Of a DNA stretch of 64,000 nucleotides, positions 32,201 through 41,954 are shown in pieces. The notes below the pieces were generated by a model. The model searched no databases, was not told the DNA's origin, and was given only the letters and a program-made list of their open reading frames with translations. Position 1 is the stretch's first letter. Each line of letters opens with the position of its first letter. The position numbers and the translations under genes were made by a program. The DNA lies in the NCBI RefSeq assembly GCF_002252445.1, contig NZ_NNRJ01000019.1, positions 514,041 through 578,040 on the forward strand. The letters are read 5' to 3'. This DNA is from Brucella thiophenivorans. Its GTDB lineage: Bacteria > Pseudomonadota > Alphaproteobacteria > Rhizobiales > Rhizobiaceae.

Positions 32201-33340
32201 CTAGCAGGCAAACAGGTCGTTGAAAAGTACGAACCCCATGAATCCCATCACAACGAGAAATCCAACGCGGTAGAAAAGCTCCTGGGCACGGACAGATAGA
32301 GGGCTGCCTTTAATCGCTTCCACAGCATAGAAAACCAGATGCCCGCCGTCCAAAGGTGGGAGGGGAAACAGGTTCAAAAGCCCTATACCGATGGAAAGCA
32401 TGGCTGTGAGCTGGATCAACCAGTCGAAACCCTGACTTGCTGCCTTACCTGCCATATTGGCAATTTTCACAGGCCCACCCAGCTGACATTTGTCTTCACG
32501 TCCAACTGCAAAGCGTTGAAAAAATTCTCCAGTGCGGCTGATAATATACCCGGTTTCCACAATGGCCTGCCCGACTGATTCGAGAGGACCATATTCAATC
32601 CGGCGAAAATTCCCGACGGCCTGAGTGGTTTCAACGCCGATTGCACCCATTTTGACTTGATTGCCAAGAGGGTCAGTTCGCTCGACCAAAGCCGGCGTCG
32701 CTTTCAGGTCGACCATCTTGCCGTCGCGCTCAACCGTGAAATCCAACTCATCGCCCGAACGCCCAGACACAATACGCTGCACATCGGAAAAAGTAGTGAT
32801 CTTCTGGCCTTCGACGCTGATAAAACGGTCACCCGGTTCAAATCCTGCTGCTGCAGCCGGGCTGTCGGGTTGAACACCCGCAACGAGCGGATCAGCAATC
32901 TGTTTGCCGTAAAGCGCGAAAAACACGCTGAAAATAACGACCGTAAGAATGATATTGAATAGAGGACCGGCAAAAACTGTAGCCGCACGCTTCCAGACCG
33001 GTTGCGTATGAAAAGCCCTGCTCTGATCTTCCGCACTCAGATTGGAATTATCCACACCCACCGGCGAGCTCGTGGCACTTTCATCACCGAGAAACTTCAC
33101 ATAGCCGCCGAGCGGAATGGCCGAAAGCTTCCAGCGCGTGCCATGCTTATCGGTAAAGCCGATCAATTCAGGTCCAAATCCTACAGAAAAGGCGCTAGCG
33201 CCAATGCCGCACCATCTGCCGACCAGATAGTGTCCCATTTCATGCACAAAAACGACAACCGTGAGCACAAACAGAAATGGAATTATCGTCCCTACGAGCA
33301 GACTTTCGCTGCCGATGAAAAAGGCGAGAGCCTCTTGCAA
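32201..33340 (-). CDS. rseP: Site-2 intramembrane metalloprotease RseP
   Basis: This 379-residue membrane zinc protease carries HEMGH at residues 33-37 in the first helix, one PDZ domain (about 130-205, GVQPDSPAAAAGFEPGDRF) and NLFPLPPLDGGHL, the NxxPxPxLDG motif, in the third helix. RseP cleaves anti-sigma factors and signal-peptide remnants within the membrane; the substrate here is unknown. It lies 28 bp after cdsA. Having one PDZ domain rather than the two of E. coli RseP is noted. Confidence 0.95.
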   Translation of the reverse strand: MQEALAFFIGSESLLVGTIIPFLFVLTVVVFVHEMGHYLVGRWCGIGASAFSVGFGPELIGFTDKHGTRWKLSAIPLGGYVKFLGDESATSSPVGVDNSNLSAEDQSRAFHTQPVWKRAATVFAGPLFNIILTVVIFSVFFALYGKQIADPLVAGVQPDSPAAAAGFEPGDRFISVEGQKITTFSDVQRIVSGRSGDELDFTVERDGKMVDLKATPALVERTDPLGNQVKMGAIGVETTQAVGNFRRIEYGPLESVGQAIVETGYIISRTGEFFQRFAVGREDKCQLGGPVKIANMAGKAASQGFDWLIQLTAMLSIGIGLLNLFPLPPLDGGHLVFYAVEAIKGSPLSVRAQELFYRVGFLVVMGFMGFVLFNDLFAC

Positions 33341-33368
33341 ATTACCACTCCTACAAATTCATACGCGG

Positions 33369-34181
33369 TCAAAAACTAAAAAAGATTGCAGATGGCACAT
33401 CTGGCTCGGCGATTATCGCACCAAACAGGTATAGAAGTGCCGCCGCCGCGACAAGCCCATCGACACGATCAAGCACTCCTCCATGACCCGGCAGGAGACG
33501 ACCTGAGTCTTTTGCACCAAACTGACGCTTTACCCATGATTCTGCGAGATCACCGATCTGCGAAACAATAGACAGAAGAAGAGCCAGCAAAGGCACGATC
33601 CAGCTACCGGGCGCAGCAACAAGTGAGGCAACAAGAATGCCGCCAGCAACGGCTGCCGCCGCTCCACCCAACGCTCCAGACCATGTCTTATTAGGCGAAA
33701 AGCGTGGTGCGAGCTTGGGGCCACCAAGAGCACGTCCGTTGAAATAAGCCGCAATGTCGGTCGACCATACGACTGCAAAAAGAAAACAGATAGCCGTGAA
33801 GCCGAACGGCTCGTCACCACGCAACAGCGAAAGCGAAATCGCTGAAAAACCGGTATAGAAAAGACCAGAAGCTGGCCAGCCACGTCCGGTCTTCCATTGC
33901 GTTATCAGCAAAACAAGCGTTCCCAACAGCAAAACGCCGATTGTCAGCAAAGCGCCGCGATCAAGAACCAGCAGCACAAAGGTGATAATCAACCAGCCCC
34001 AGCCAAAAAGTCGGGAAAAGGATGTCTGCTTTGTCGTACTCAGTTCAGTCCACTCGTAAAACATCGCCAGACCAATGGCGATCGAAAACAAAGTGAACCC
34101 CAACCCGCCTATCCAGGTCAGCCAAAGAGCTGCAGCCCCTAAAACGATTGCCGTCAGAATACGCGTTTGCAGATTTGACAT
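33369..34181 (-). CDS. cdsA: Phosphatidate cytidylyltransferase
   Basis: This 270-residue inner-membrane enzyme makes CDP-diacylglycerol from phosphatidate and CTP. It has about seven hydrophobic segments and a perfect C-terminal family signature, SWVKRQFGAKDSGRLLPGHG followed by GVLDRVDG. The 110-bp gap to uppS holds a 7-bp inverted repeat (TTAGAGC at 34253-34259, GCTCTAA at 34271-34277), perhaps a processing or attenuation site. Confidence 0.95.
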   Translation of the reverse strand: MSNLQTRILTAIVLGAAALWLTWIGGLGFTLFSIAIGLAMFYEWTELSTTKQTSFSRLFGWGWLIITFVLLVLDRGALLTIGVLLLGTLVLLITQWKTGRGWPASGLFYTGFSAISLSLLRGDEPFGFTAICFLFAVVWSTDIAAYFNGRALGGPKLAPRFSPNKTWSGALGGAAAAVAGGILVASLVAAPGSWIVPLLALLLSIVSQIGDLAESWVKRQFGAKDSGRLLPGHGGVLDRVDGLVAAAALLYLFGAIIAEPDVPSAIFFSF

Positions 34182-34291
34182 TGATACCTTTCGACCATTG
34201 CGTAATTCCTAAATCGAAATCAAATTAAGAGTTATGCAATAAACTTAAACTGTTAGAGCAACCTTCATGCGCTCTAAACGGACAGGCCACG

Positions 34292-35059
34292 TCAGACAGC
34301 AGCACCTTTTGCCGGAGTGCATTCAGTTGTGGATGAATGTTCTTCAAGCCCGTCGCGCACTTCGACACCGCCAAAACGACGCTCGCGTTGACGGAAAACC
34401 TCAAAGGCTGCATCGAGATCGGCAGGTTGGAAGTCGGGCCAATGCTGCGGAACAAAAAGAAATTCGGAATAAGCAGCCTGCCAAAGCAGAAAATTCGAAA
34501 GCCGCATCTCGCCACTCGTACGAATAATGAGATCGGGATCGGGAATATTGGCAGTGTCAAGATTAGCGGAAATCAGCTCAGACGAAATGGAATCAGGATC
34601 CAGTCGCCCTGCAGCAACATCTCTGGCCAGGCTTTTAACAGCGCGCGCAATCTCGTCACGAGAGCCATAATTAAACGCAATGATCAGATTAAGCCCGGTA
34701 TTTTTGCGAGTAAGTTGTTCGGCTTCGCCGAGCAATGCACAAATATCAGATGCCAGTCCGTCTCGCTCGCCAATGATCCGCACACAAACATTGTTACGAT
34801 GAAGCTCAGCCAGGTCGCGTCGGATGAAGAGTTTCAGCAATCCCATGAGATCACCAACTTCGCCACTCGGACGCGACCAGTTTTCAGATGAAAATGCAAA
34901 AAGAGTGAGATAGCCAAGCCCGCGATTGCCAGCATGGCGCACGGCTTCGCGCAGCGCCTCGACCCCTGCCCTATGGCCAGCGGTTCGTGGCAGCCCACGC
35001 GCCTTTGCCCAACGACCATTACCATCCATGATAATGGCTATGTGGCGCGGATCGGACAT
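34292..35059 (-). CDS. uppS: Undecaprenyl diphosphate synthase
   Basis: This 255-residue cis-prenyltransferase makes the C55 lipid carrier for peptidoglycan and other glycans. The signature [21 protein letters not shown] opens the protein, with the catalytic Asp in MDGN, and [11 protein letters not shown] and [24 protein letters not shown] follow. The ATG at 35059 follows GAGGGAGAG. It lies 36 bp after frr in the conserved frr-uppS-cdsA order. Confidence 0.97.
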   Translation of the reverse strand: MSDPRHIAIIMDGNGRWAKARGLPRTAGHRAGVEALREAVRHAGNRGLGYLTLFAFSSENWSRPSGEVGDLMGLLKLFIRRDLAELHRNNVCVRIIGERDGLASDICALLGEAEQLTRKNTGLNLIIAFNYGSRDEIARAVKSLARDVAAGRLDPDSISSELISANLDTANIPDPDLIIRTSGEMRLSNFLLWQAAYSEFLFVPQHWPDFQPADLDAAFEVFRQRERRFGGVEVRDGLEEHSSTTECTPAKGAAV

Positions 35060-35095
35060 ATTGCGGCTCTCCCTCACTGAAAAATCATGCGAGGC

Positions 35096-35656
35096 CTAAA
35101 CCTGCATGATCTCCCCTTCCTTGACCGAAACAATCTTGTCCATTTCGGCAATGGTTTCGTCGGTCATTTTCTGAACTTTTTCAGAAAGCCCACGACCATC
35201 ATCCTGACTGATGTCTCCGTCCTTTTCGAGCTTCTTGAGCGTATCCATGCCATCGCGGCGAACATGACGCGCTGCAATGCGGCCCTGCTCCGCATATTGA
35301 TGCGCAATCTTGACCAACTCCTTACGGCGCTGCTCATTGAGCTCAGGCAAAGGAATACGAAGTGTCATGCCATCGGTGATTGGGTTCAAACCCAGACCGG
35401 AATCGCGAATCGCACGTTCAACCGCACCAACCATCGTTTTGTCCCAGACAGAAACCGAAAGCATGCGCGATTCAGGTACAGTAATATTGGCAACCTGATT
35501 GATCGGCATTTCAGAGCCATATGCCGTGATAGTAATTGGTTCGAGCAAGCTTGCAGAAGCGCGGCCCGTACGCAAACCACCAAGGTCATGCTTGAGCGCA
35601 GTGATTGCGCCGTCCATGCGTCGCTTCAGGTCATTGATGTCAAAAACATCGCTCAT
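35096..35656 (-). CDS. frr: Ribosome recycling factor
   Basis: This 186-residue factor, with EF-G, splits post-termination ribosomes. The [22 protein letters not shown] and [27 protein letters not shown] segments are typical of the family. It is 62 bp after pyrH, the widely conserved order. Confidence 0.98.
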   Translation of the reverse strand: MSDVFDINDLKRRMDGAITALKHDLGGLRTGRASASLLEPITITAYGSEMPINQVANITVPESRMLSVSVWDKTMVGAVERAIRDSGLGLNPITDGMTLRIPLPELNEQRRKELVKIAHQYAEQGRIAARHVRRDGMDTLKKLEKDGDISQDDGRGLSEKVQKMTDETIAEMDKIVSVKEGEIMQV

Positions 35657-35718
35657 AAGTGTTCTCCTTCAGTGCGCAGCAAGACAGTCGATTGGTATTG
35701 CGGATCAAATATTGCCGA

Positions 35719-36441
35719 TCAATTGTCGGAAACGATCGTGCAACGTCCTTTGCCTTGCAGAATTTCGGCCAAGCCGCCGTTTTCATGGATCGAATAGACT
35801 ATTATCGGAATGTTGTTCTCACGCGCAAGGGCAACTGCGGTCGTATCCATGACCGCAAGCCCACGATCCAGAACTTCCTTATGTGTAAGCGTATCTAAGC
35901 GTGTGGCAGTCGGGTCTTTTTTAGGATCAGCGGTGTAAATGCCGTCAACCTGCGTACCCTTTAAAAGTGCATCGGCTCCAATTTCCGCCGCACGCAGAGC
36001 TGCGGCAGAATCTGTTGTGAAGAATGGATTGCCTGTACCGCCTGCAAAAATCACAACCTTGCCCTCGTCCATATAGGCAGTTGCCTGCCGCTGGGAGAAG
36101 CTCTCGCAGATTTCAGGCATTGCTATGGCAGAAAGAACCACCGCATCCACGCCGATCTTGTGCAGTGAGGTGCGCAGTGCCAGCGAATTAATAACCGTTG
36201 CGAGCATACCCATATGGTCGCCAGTAACGCGGTCGCCACCCTTAGAAGCGACAGCCACACCACGGAAGATATTGCCGCCGCCAATCACCACGCCCACTTC
36301 AACGCCAAGCCCACGCGCCTGCTTGATGTCATTCGCAATACGATCAGCAACTGAGACATCAATGCCAAAACCCTGACTGCCCATCAGTGCCTCGCCGGAG
36401 GCTTTCAGAAGAACGCGTTTATAGGCGGACTTAACGGACAT
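35719..36441 (-). CDS. pyrH: UMP kinase
   Basis: This 240-residue amino-acid-kinase-fold enzyme phosphorylates UMP. It opens with RVLLKASGEALMG, then GVVIGGGNIFRG, AGGTGNPFFTTDSAAALRAAEI and KGTQVDGIYTADPKKDPTA, all typical. It lies between tsf (117-bp gap) and frr. Confidence 0.98.
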   Translation of the reverse strand: MSVKSAYKRVLLKASGEALMGSQGFGIDVSVADRIANDIKQARGLGVEVGVVIGGGNIFRGVAVASKGGDRVTGDHMGMLATVINSLALRTSLHKIGVDAVVLSAIAMPEICESFSQRQATAYMDEGKVVIFAGGTGNPFFTTDSAAALRAAEIGADALLKGTQVDGIYTADPKKDPTATRLDTLTHKEVLDRGLAVMDTTAVALARENNIPIIVYSIHENGGLAEILQGKGRCTIVSDN

Positions 36442-36558
36442 GGAGGCTTCTCCGCAGATTTTGATAAATGAATAGTATTGAGGTTGCGATACACGAAGGG
36501 CACCGCGTTGTCACGCGATGCCCTTCATAATCAATGGTCTTTTCAAATGAAAAAAGGA

Positions 36559-37476
36559 TTAGCCCTTGGCAGCAGCAGCAACTTCAGCAGCGAAGTCGCT
36601 TTCTTCCTTCTCGATGCCTTCACCGAGAGCAATACGCGCAAAGCCAGTGATCTTTGCAGGAGCGCCGATCGACTTTTCAGCTTCCTTGAGGGCAGCTTCA
36701 ACGGTCAGATCTGGATTGATAACGAAAGCCTGCGAAAGAAGAACAACTTCTTCGTAGAACTTGCGCATACGGCCTTCAATCATCTTTTCGATGATTGCGT
36801 CTGGCTTGCCAGATTCACGAGCCTGCTCGATGAAGATTGCCTTTTCGCGCTCGGCAGCAGCCGGGTCGACGTCAGCAGCAGTCAGAGCAAGCGGGTTGAT
36901 CGCAGCAACGTGCATTGCAACCTGTCGGCCGAATGCGGTTGCAGCTTCCGCATTGCCTTCGGTTTCGATTGCAACGAGAACGCCGAGCTTGCCGAGGCCA
37001 TCTGCAACGCCGTTGTGAATGTAGGTAGCAACTGCACCCTTGGAAACTTCAAGAGCTGCCGAGCGACGGAAGCTGATGTTTTCACCAATGGTTGCAACTG
37101 CGTCCTTAGCAGCCTGCGTGACCGACTTGCCGTCGATATTTGCAGCTGCAACAGCTTCAGACGAACCATCGGTCGAAAGTGCTGCCTGAGCGATATTGCG
37201 AACGAGGTCCTGGAAAGCGTCGTTGCGTGCAACGAAGTCGGTTTCGGAGTTGACTTCAACAACAACAGCCTTGTTGCCGGAAGCGGCAACACCAACCAGA
37301 CCTTCAGCAGCCGTACGGCCAGCTTTCTTGTCAGCCTTAGCCATGCCTTTTGCGCGCAGATAATCAACAGCGGCTTCAATGTCGCCATTGGTTTCGGCAA
37401 GCGCTGCCTTGCAGTCCATCATGCCTGCGCCGGTCAGTTCGCGGAGTTCTTTAACCTGTGATGCGGAAATGCTCAT
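36559..37476 (-). CDS. tsf: Elongation factor Ts
   Basis: This 305-residue factor recycles EF-Tu-GDP to EF-Tu-GTP. The N-terminal UBA-like part ([19 protein letters not shown]) and the core motif [15 protein letters not shown] are diagnostic. The ATG at 37476 gives the standard MSISASQVK start; an upstream codon adds five residues. The 130-bp gap to rpsB has two strong hairpins. Confidence 0.98.
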   Translation of the reverse strand: MSISASQVKELRELTGAGMMDCKAALAETNGDIEAAVDYLRAKGMAKADKKAGRTAAEGLVGVAASGNKAVVVEVNSETDFVARNDAFQDLVRNIAQAALSTDGSSEAVAAANIDGKSVTQAAKDAVATIGENISFRRSAALEVSKGAVATYIHNGVADGLGKLGVLVAIETEGNAEAATAFGRQVAMHVAAINPLALTAADVDPAAAEREKAIFIEQARESGKPDAIIEKMIEGRMRKFYEEVVLLSQAFVINPDLTVEAALKEAEKSIGAPAKITGFARIALGEGIEKEESDFAAEVAAAAKG

Positions 37477-37500
37477 TGTGTCGCCTTTCACGAAAGCGAA

Positions 37501-37588
37501 GGCACACCGAATGGGTGTGCCAACTTTTAACCGGCGCAGAGTGCGTCGGAATGAATGAAGTTATCCACCCGTCATGTGACGGATGGAT
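37501..37588 (-). promoter_or_regulatory. Two hairpins between rpsB and tsf
   Basis: Reading from rpsB, the first is a 12-bp stem (37563-37574 with 37577-37588, one G-U pair) and the second an 8-bp stem (37501-37508 with 37514-37521, GGCACACC/GGTGTGCC). Neither has a T-run after it. They probably modulate read-through or mRNA decay between the two genes, which are needed in different amounts. Confidence 0.5.
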
Positions 37589-37606
37589 GAAAATCATAAG
37601 CGCTGA

Positions 37607-38377
37607 TTATGCGCTTGCAGCCGGAGCTTCGAGAGCTGGCTCAACAGGAGCTTCAGCCTGTGCGCCAACGTCGATGCCCATAGCGCCCTGCTGACGTGCA
37701 ATGCCGTCAAGAGCAGCGCGAGCGATCAGATCGCAATAAAGCGAAATAGCGCGTGCGGCATCGTCGTTACCTGGGATCGGGAAGTCGATCTGGTCTGGGT
37801 TGCAGTTCGAATCGATGATCGCAACAACTGGAATGCCAAGACGCTTGGCTTCCTGGATAGCAATTGCTTCCTTGTTGGTGTCAACGATGAACATCAGGTC
37901 AGGAACTGAACCCATGTCCTTGATACCACCGAGAGCGCGATCAAGCTTTTCGCGTTCGCGTTCGAGCGTCAGGCGTTCCTTCTTCGAATAACCCTGAGCA
38001 TCGCCAGACAGAATTTCGTCGAGCTTGCGCAGACGCTGGATCGAATTCGAGATCGTCTTCCAGTTGGTCATCATGCCGCCGAGCCAGCGTGCATTGACAT
38101 AATACTGAGCCGAACGAGCTGCTGCGTCAGCAATAATGTCCGAAGCCTGACGCTTCGTGCCAACGAACAGAACACGACCGCCGCGAGCAACGGTGTCCGA
38201 AACAACCTTCAGCGCATTGTGCAGCAGAGGAACGGTCTGGGACAGATCGAGAATGTGGATGTTGTTGCGGTCGCCATAGATGTATGGGGCCATCTTTGGG
38301 TTCCAGCGGTGGGTCTGGTGACCAAAGTGAACACCAGCTTCCAGAAGCTGGCGCATGCTGAATTCAGGCAATGCCAT
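37607..38377 (-). CDS. rpsB: 30S ribosomal protein S2
   Basis: This 256-residue ribosomal protein opens with [21 protein letters not shown] and contains [19 protein letters not shown] and the C-terminal [24 protein letters not shown], all typical of S2. The Ala/Glu/Pro-rich tail after about residue 235 is common in alphaproteobacteria. The ATG at 38377 follows AAAGGAAA. It leads the rpsB-tsf-pyrH-frr block and has a structured leader. Confidence 0.98.
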   Translation of the reverse strand: MALPEFSMRQLLEAGVHFGHQTHRWNPKMAPYIYGDRNNIHILDLSQTVPLLHNALKVVSDTVARGGRVLFVGTKRQASDIIADAAARSAQYYVNARWLGGMMTNWKTISNSIQRLRKLDEILSGDAQGYSKKERLTLEREREKLDRALGGIKDMGSVPDLMFIVDTNKEAIAIQEAKRLGIPVVAIIDSNCNPDQIDFPIPGNDDAARAISLYCDLIARAALDGIARQQGAMGIDVGAQAEAPVEPALEAPAASA

Positions 38378-38470
38378 CTGTATTTTCCTTTTCCGGTTTA
38401 ACCTCCACGGGCTGAGGCGATTACTCGCCACCGGAGGCTGAGGCCGGATTTCTCCCGGCAAAAGCCCAAT
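38378..38470 (-). promoter_or_regulatory. Structured rpsB leader
   Basis: Complementary segments define an outer 5-bp stem (38402-38406 with 38433-38437) enclosing a 5-bp hairpin (38416-38420 with 38425-38429) whose loop reads GTAA on the minus strand, a GNRA tetraloop. A third stem (38443-38447 with 38455-38459) lies upstream. GGCTGAGGC is directly repeated at 38410-38418 and 38436-38444. This could be an S2-binding autoregulatory site. Confidence 0.4.
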
Positions 38471-38561
38471 CCCGTGTGTGGAATAGGCGCGCTGTTAAAC
38501 CAACACGCCGATAAATGCAAGTCTTGCGCTGCTTATAACGCATATAGCTTCGGCAAATGCA

Positions 38562-39392
38562 TCACTTACAGTCAGCTTTTGAAGCCTTGTCATCATACAA
38601 ATCGAGCTTAACCAGCTTGCCGCGCATCGAGAAATCACCATAGTCCATCGTCAGATCGCGGGTGATGCCGCTTTTATAGAGCTTAAAGTTGATGCGATAG
38701 ATCGGCAGCCCGTCCTGCTTTTCCTTCTCATCGAAATAGGAAATCGTAACCGGCCAGACATTGTCCTTGGTGAATTTCCCCATGGCCCTGGTTTCGTCAC
38801 TCTTGGATTCCTGCTGCTTTCCGACCACGACTGTCGTCGCAACAACGCGATCCGCATCTTCCGACGCGTCATATAAAGATGTTTGATAGAATTTTTCGCC
38901 CGCTTCCGCTTTGGAAATCAGCTCTTCCATATGCATGGTCGGAAACTGCGTCGCTTTGAGATCAAGCTTGTCTTCTTTTGGCTTCGACAAAGCGACGACG
39001 GTTTTACCGTCTTCGACCTTGGCGTCACCGCGCACTTCCTTGACGAGCTCCTTATCGACAAAGGTTTTGTTGACGAAGCGGAAATCCTTGCCGTTGCCGC
39101 TTTCAAACGTGGTCGTCTGCTGATCGGTCACCCGCTGCGGCTGCTCGTCCATGTCGATACGCGTTACGAACCGAAAATTCGTCGTATAGCCTTCACACGC
39201 AGACCCGTTAAATTCATAGACCATACGGCCTGTCAGTCCGCTGATTCCAGATTTTTCATCGGCACGATCAAGCGTAAGATCATAGACTGCGCGATGCGGA
39301 ACAAGTGTTACCGTCGAGGCTGCATTGGCAACGCCACTCCAAACACACACTGCCGCTCCACTTGCCACGAATGCCATTCTCAAAAAACGCAT
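38562..39392 (-). CDS. eipB: Periplasmic cell envelope integrity protein, EipB family (DUF1849)
   Basis: This 276-residue protein has a signal peptide (about 1-25, ending VANAAS) and a beta-rich DUF1849 domain. Brucella EipB is a periplasmic beta-spiral protein needed for envelope integrity and has one conserved disulfide between an early and a near-terminal cysteine; C66 (GSACEG) and C275 (ADCK) match that arrangement. The ATG at 39392 follows GGGAG. It is divergent from the RidA gene and downstream of rpsB on the opposite side of its leader. Identity is by remembered family features. Confidence 0.85.
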   Translation of the reverse strand: MRFLRMAFVASGAAVCVWSGVANAASTVTLVPHRAVYDLTLDRADEKSGISGLTGRMVYEFNGSACEGYTTNFRFVTRIDMDEQPQRVTDQQTTTFESGNGKDFRFVNKTFVDKELVKEVRGDAKVEDGKTVVALSKPKEDKLDLKATQFPTMHMEELISKAEAGEKFYQTSLYDASEDADRVVATTVVVGKQQESKSDETRAMGKFTKDNVWPVTISYFDEKEKQDGLPIYRINFKLYKSGITRDLTMDYGDFSMRGKLVKLDLYDDKASKADCK

Positions 39393-39523
39393 ACAAGAAT
39401 CTCCCGAACTGTTGAGCAGCATGATAAAAAAACTCGTGGCGGAAGCGAGGCAAAAAACGCACCCTTCCCGAAAGCTTCACCGATTCTATGTATTACGGCA
39501 CTAAGTTAGCAAGGATTAATAGA

Positions 39524-39988
39524 ATGACCGACACCATAGACAGCCGCCTTAAAAATCTGGGCATATCTTTGCCGGAAGCAGCAGCGCCTGCTGCAAACTA
39601 TGTGCCGTTTGCACAAAGCGGCTCGCTTTTGCTCACATCCGGCCAGCTTCCGTTGGAAAATGGCAAGCTCATTCATACCGGCCAGATTGGTGACGTACTC
39701 ACTACAGCCCACGGTCAGGCAGCGGCGCGCGCCTGCGCCGTCAATGTTCTGGCACAGGCAAAGGCAGCACTTGGCGATCTCAACAAGATCAAGCGGATTG
39801 TGAAGATCACCGTCTTCGTATCCTCGACCGCAGATTTCGTTGAGCAGCATCTCGTCGCCAATGGCGCATCCGACCTGCTCGTGGGCGTTCTTGGCGATGC
39901 TGGCAAACATGCGCGTTCCGCTGTCGGTGTAGCAAGCTTGCCACTCAATGCCCCCGTTGAAGTCGAAGCGATCATTGAGGTTGCATAA
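39524..39988 (+). CDS. RidA family protein
   Basis: This 154-residue protein belongs to the RidA/YjgF family, whose best-known members hydrolyse reactive enamines and imines. Typical parts are GSLLLTSGQLPLENGK, a central helix with RACAVNVLAQAKAAL and the C-terminal VGVASLPLNAPVEVEAIIEVA. It is of the longer subgroup of about 150 residues; the catalytic arginine of classic RidA is not evident, so its chemistry is uncertain. The ATG at 39524 follows AAGGA. Its stop overlaps the next start (TAATG). Confidence 0.9.
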   Translation: MTDTIDSRLKNLGISLPEAAAPAANYVPFAQSGSLLLTSGQLPLENGKLIHTGQIGDVLTTAHGQAAARACAVNVLAQAKAALGDLNKIKRIVKITVFVSSTADFVEQHLVANGASDLLVGVLGDAGKHARSAVGVASLPLNAPVEVEAIIEVA

Positions 39989-40713
39989 TGTCATCTCCTG
40001 AATGGCTCAAAAAACAGCCGATTGCGCATCGTGGCCTTCACGATCTCAATAATCAGCGTTGGGAAAACACACTCGCAGCCTTTGATGCAGCCGCAAAAGC
40101 TGGCTTTGCGATCGAATGCGATGTGCATCTGACAAAGGATGGCGGCGTTATCGTCTTTCATGACGACGACCTTGAACGCCTAACAGGGCGTAAAGGCCGC
40201 ATCAGTGATTTAACACTGGCCGAAGCCTCTGAACTTCATATCGGCGGCACCGCCGATCATGCACCGACATTACGCCAGATGCTTGATCTGGTTGACGCTC
40301 GCGTCCCAGTTGTGATTGAGCTTAAAGGCATTGAGGGACGCGACGATGGTTTGGTTGCAGCTGTTGCCAAAGAACTCGCCTCTTATAAAGGCGAAGTGGC
40401 TATCATGTCTTTTGACCACCACTTGGTCCGGCTGTTTGCAAGTGATGCGCCGGGAATTCCAGGTGGGTTGACTGCCGAAGGTACGCGCACAAAGCATTTC
40501 GAAGCACACTTCTCGATGCTCGCGCATCAGATTTCCTTCGTATCCTACAATGTGCATCATTTACCGAACCCGTTTGTCAATTTCGTGCGCGAAAAACTGA
40601 GCCTTCCGGTCATAAGCTGGACAGTGCGCGATACTGAAATGAAAAAGCACAGCGACCTCAACGTGGATCAGGTCACCTTCGAAGGTTTTGATCCCCGCAC
40701 ATTAGTGGCCTAA
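39988..40713 (+). CDS. ugpQ: Glycerophosphodiester phosphodiesterase
   Basis: This 241-residue cytoplasmic TIM-barrel enzyme cleaves glycerophosphodiesters to glycerol 3-phosphate and an alcohol. The metal and catalytic residues H14-R15 (IAHRGLHD), E26-N27 (RWENTLAAF), E43 and D45 (IECDVHLTKDG) and H58 (VFHDDDLERLTGRKG) are present. No signal peptide is seen. It starts one base inside the stop of the RidA gene, so the two are coupled. The symbol is given by family only. Confidence 0.9.
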   Translation: MSSPEWLKKQPIAHRGLHDLNNQRWENTLAAFDAAAKAGFAIECDVHLTKDGGVIVFHDDDLERLTGRKGRISDLTLAEASELHIGGTADHAPTLRQMLDLVDARVPVVIELKGIEGRDDGLVAAVAKELASYKGEVAIMSFDHHLVRLFASDAPGIPGGLTAEGTRTKHFEAHFSMLAHQISFVSYNVHHLPNPFVNFVREKLSLPVISWTVRDTEMKKHSDLNVDQVTFEGFDPRTLVA

Positions 40714-40726
40714 CAGGAAAATCAAA

Positions 40727-41914
40727 ATGAGCGACGACGAAAGGCAGACTGAGCAAAGCTTCGCTCTTCGCGTCGTCGAAAGCATCGACGATTTTTCGAT
40801 TGAGGAATGGAACCGTCTTGCGGGAACGTCACCGCAAGACGGAAACTATAATCCCTTTATCTCACGTCACTTTCTTCATGCTCTTGAGCAATCTGGCTCG
40901 GTCTCGCAAAGGGCTGGATGGCTACCGCGCCACCTGCGCCTTGAAGATGATCGGGGCGACCTCATCGGCGCAGTTCCCAATTACTTGAAAGGACATAGCC
41001 AAGGCGAATATGTCTTCGACCACGGCTGGGCGGACGCGTTCGAGCGGGCTGGCGGTCGCTACTACCCCAAGTTTCAGGCCTCAATTCCCTTCACGCCTGC
41101 AACCGGACCGCGCTTACTGCATCATGCAGACTTTGCGCCGGAAGCGGTACAACTGGCTCTCGCAAGTGGCCTTCGCCAGCTAACCGATCAAACAGGCGCA
41201 TCCTCGGCACATGTCACATTCGCTCCGAAGGACGAAATCTCATTGCTTGAGAAGGCAGGATTTCTCCATCGCACCGATCAGCAGTTTCATTTCATAAACA
41301 ATGGCTTTTCAGAATATAATGATTTTCTGAATGAGCTTGTTTCTCGAAAACGAAAAGCGCTTAAAAAAGAACGGCGCGATGCGCTTTCCGAAGGCATCGA
41401 AATCAACTGGCTGACCGGCAAAGATTTAACGGAATCCATATGGGACGACTTTTTTGAGTTCTATGTCGATACGGGCAACCGCAAATGGGGCCGTCCTTAT
41501 CTCAACCGCAAGTTTTTCTCACTGATTAGCGAGAGCATGGCCGACGACATCCTGCTGGTAATGGCAAAGCGCAATGGACGCTATATTGCAGGCGCGATCA
41601 ATTTCATCGGCAGCGACACGCTTTATGGGCGGCACTGGGGCTGCATTGAGGATCACCCCTATCTGCATTTCGAAGTCTGCTACCATCAGGCAATCGATTT
41701 TGCAATTGACCGTAAACTGCGTGTTGTCGAAGCTGGAGCACAAGGAGAGCATAAACTCGCTCGCGGCTATGTTCCGGTCACGACCCACTCCGCGCACTAC
41801 ATTGCGCATGAAGGTTTTCGCCGCGCCGTCAATAATTACCTTGAGCATGAGCGGCGCGAAGTCGAATCCATCCACACAACACTCGAAGAGCATTCGCCTT
41901 TCAGGCATACATGA
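40727..41914 (+). CDS. GNAT-fold protein, COG3146 (FemAB-like)
   Basis: This 395-residue protein belongs to COG3146 (DUF482), a FemAB/GNAT-like family sometimes labelled peptidoglycan biosynthesis/recognition. Typical features are NPFISRHFLHALEQSGSVS near residue 37, DHGWADAFERAGGRYYPK, SRKRKALKKERR and HWGCIEDHPYLHFEVCYHQ. The substrate is not established. No signal or membrane helix is seen. It lies 14 bp after the phosphodiesterase gene and 41 bp before the HIT gene, so the four are probably one operon. Confidence 0.85.
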   Translation: MSDDERQTEQSFALRVVESIDDFSIEEWNRLAGTSPQDGNYNPFISRHFLHALEQSGSVSQRAGWLPRHLRLEDDRGDLIGAVPNYLKGHSQGEYVFDHGWADAFERAGGRYYPKFQASIPFTPATGPRLLHHADFAPEAVQLALASGLRQLTDQTGASSAHVTFAPKDEISLLEKAGFLHRTDQQFHFINNGFSEYNDFLNELVSRKRKALKKERRDALSEGIEINWLTGKDLTESIWDDFFEFYVDTGNRKWGRPYLNRKFFSLISESMADDILLVMAKRNGRYIAGAINFIGSDTLYGRHWGCIEDHPYLHFEVCYHQAIDFAIDRKLRVVEAGAQGEHKLARGYVPVTTHSAHYIAHEGFRRAVNNYLEHERREVESIHTTLEEHSPFRHT

Positions 41915-41954
41915 ATGCTTTCACACCACACACATATGAACCGGAGAGAACTGC

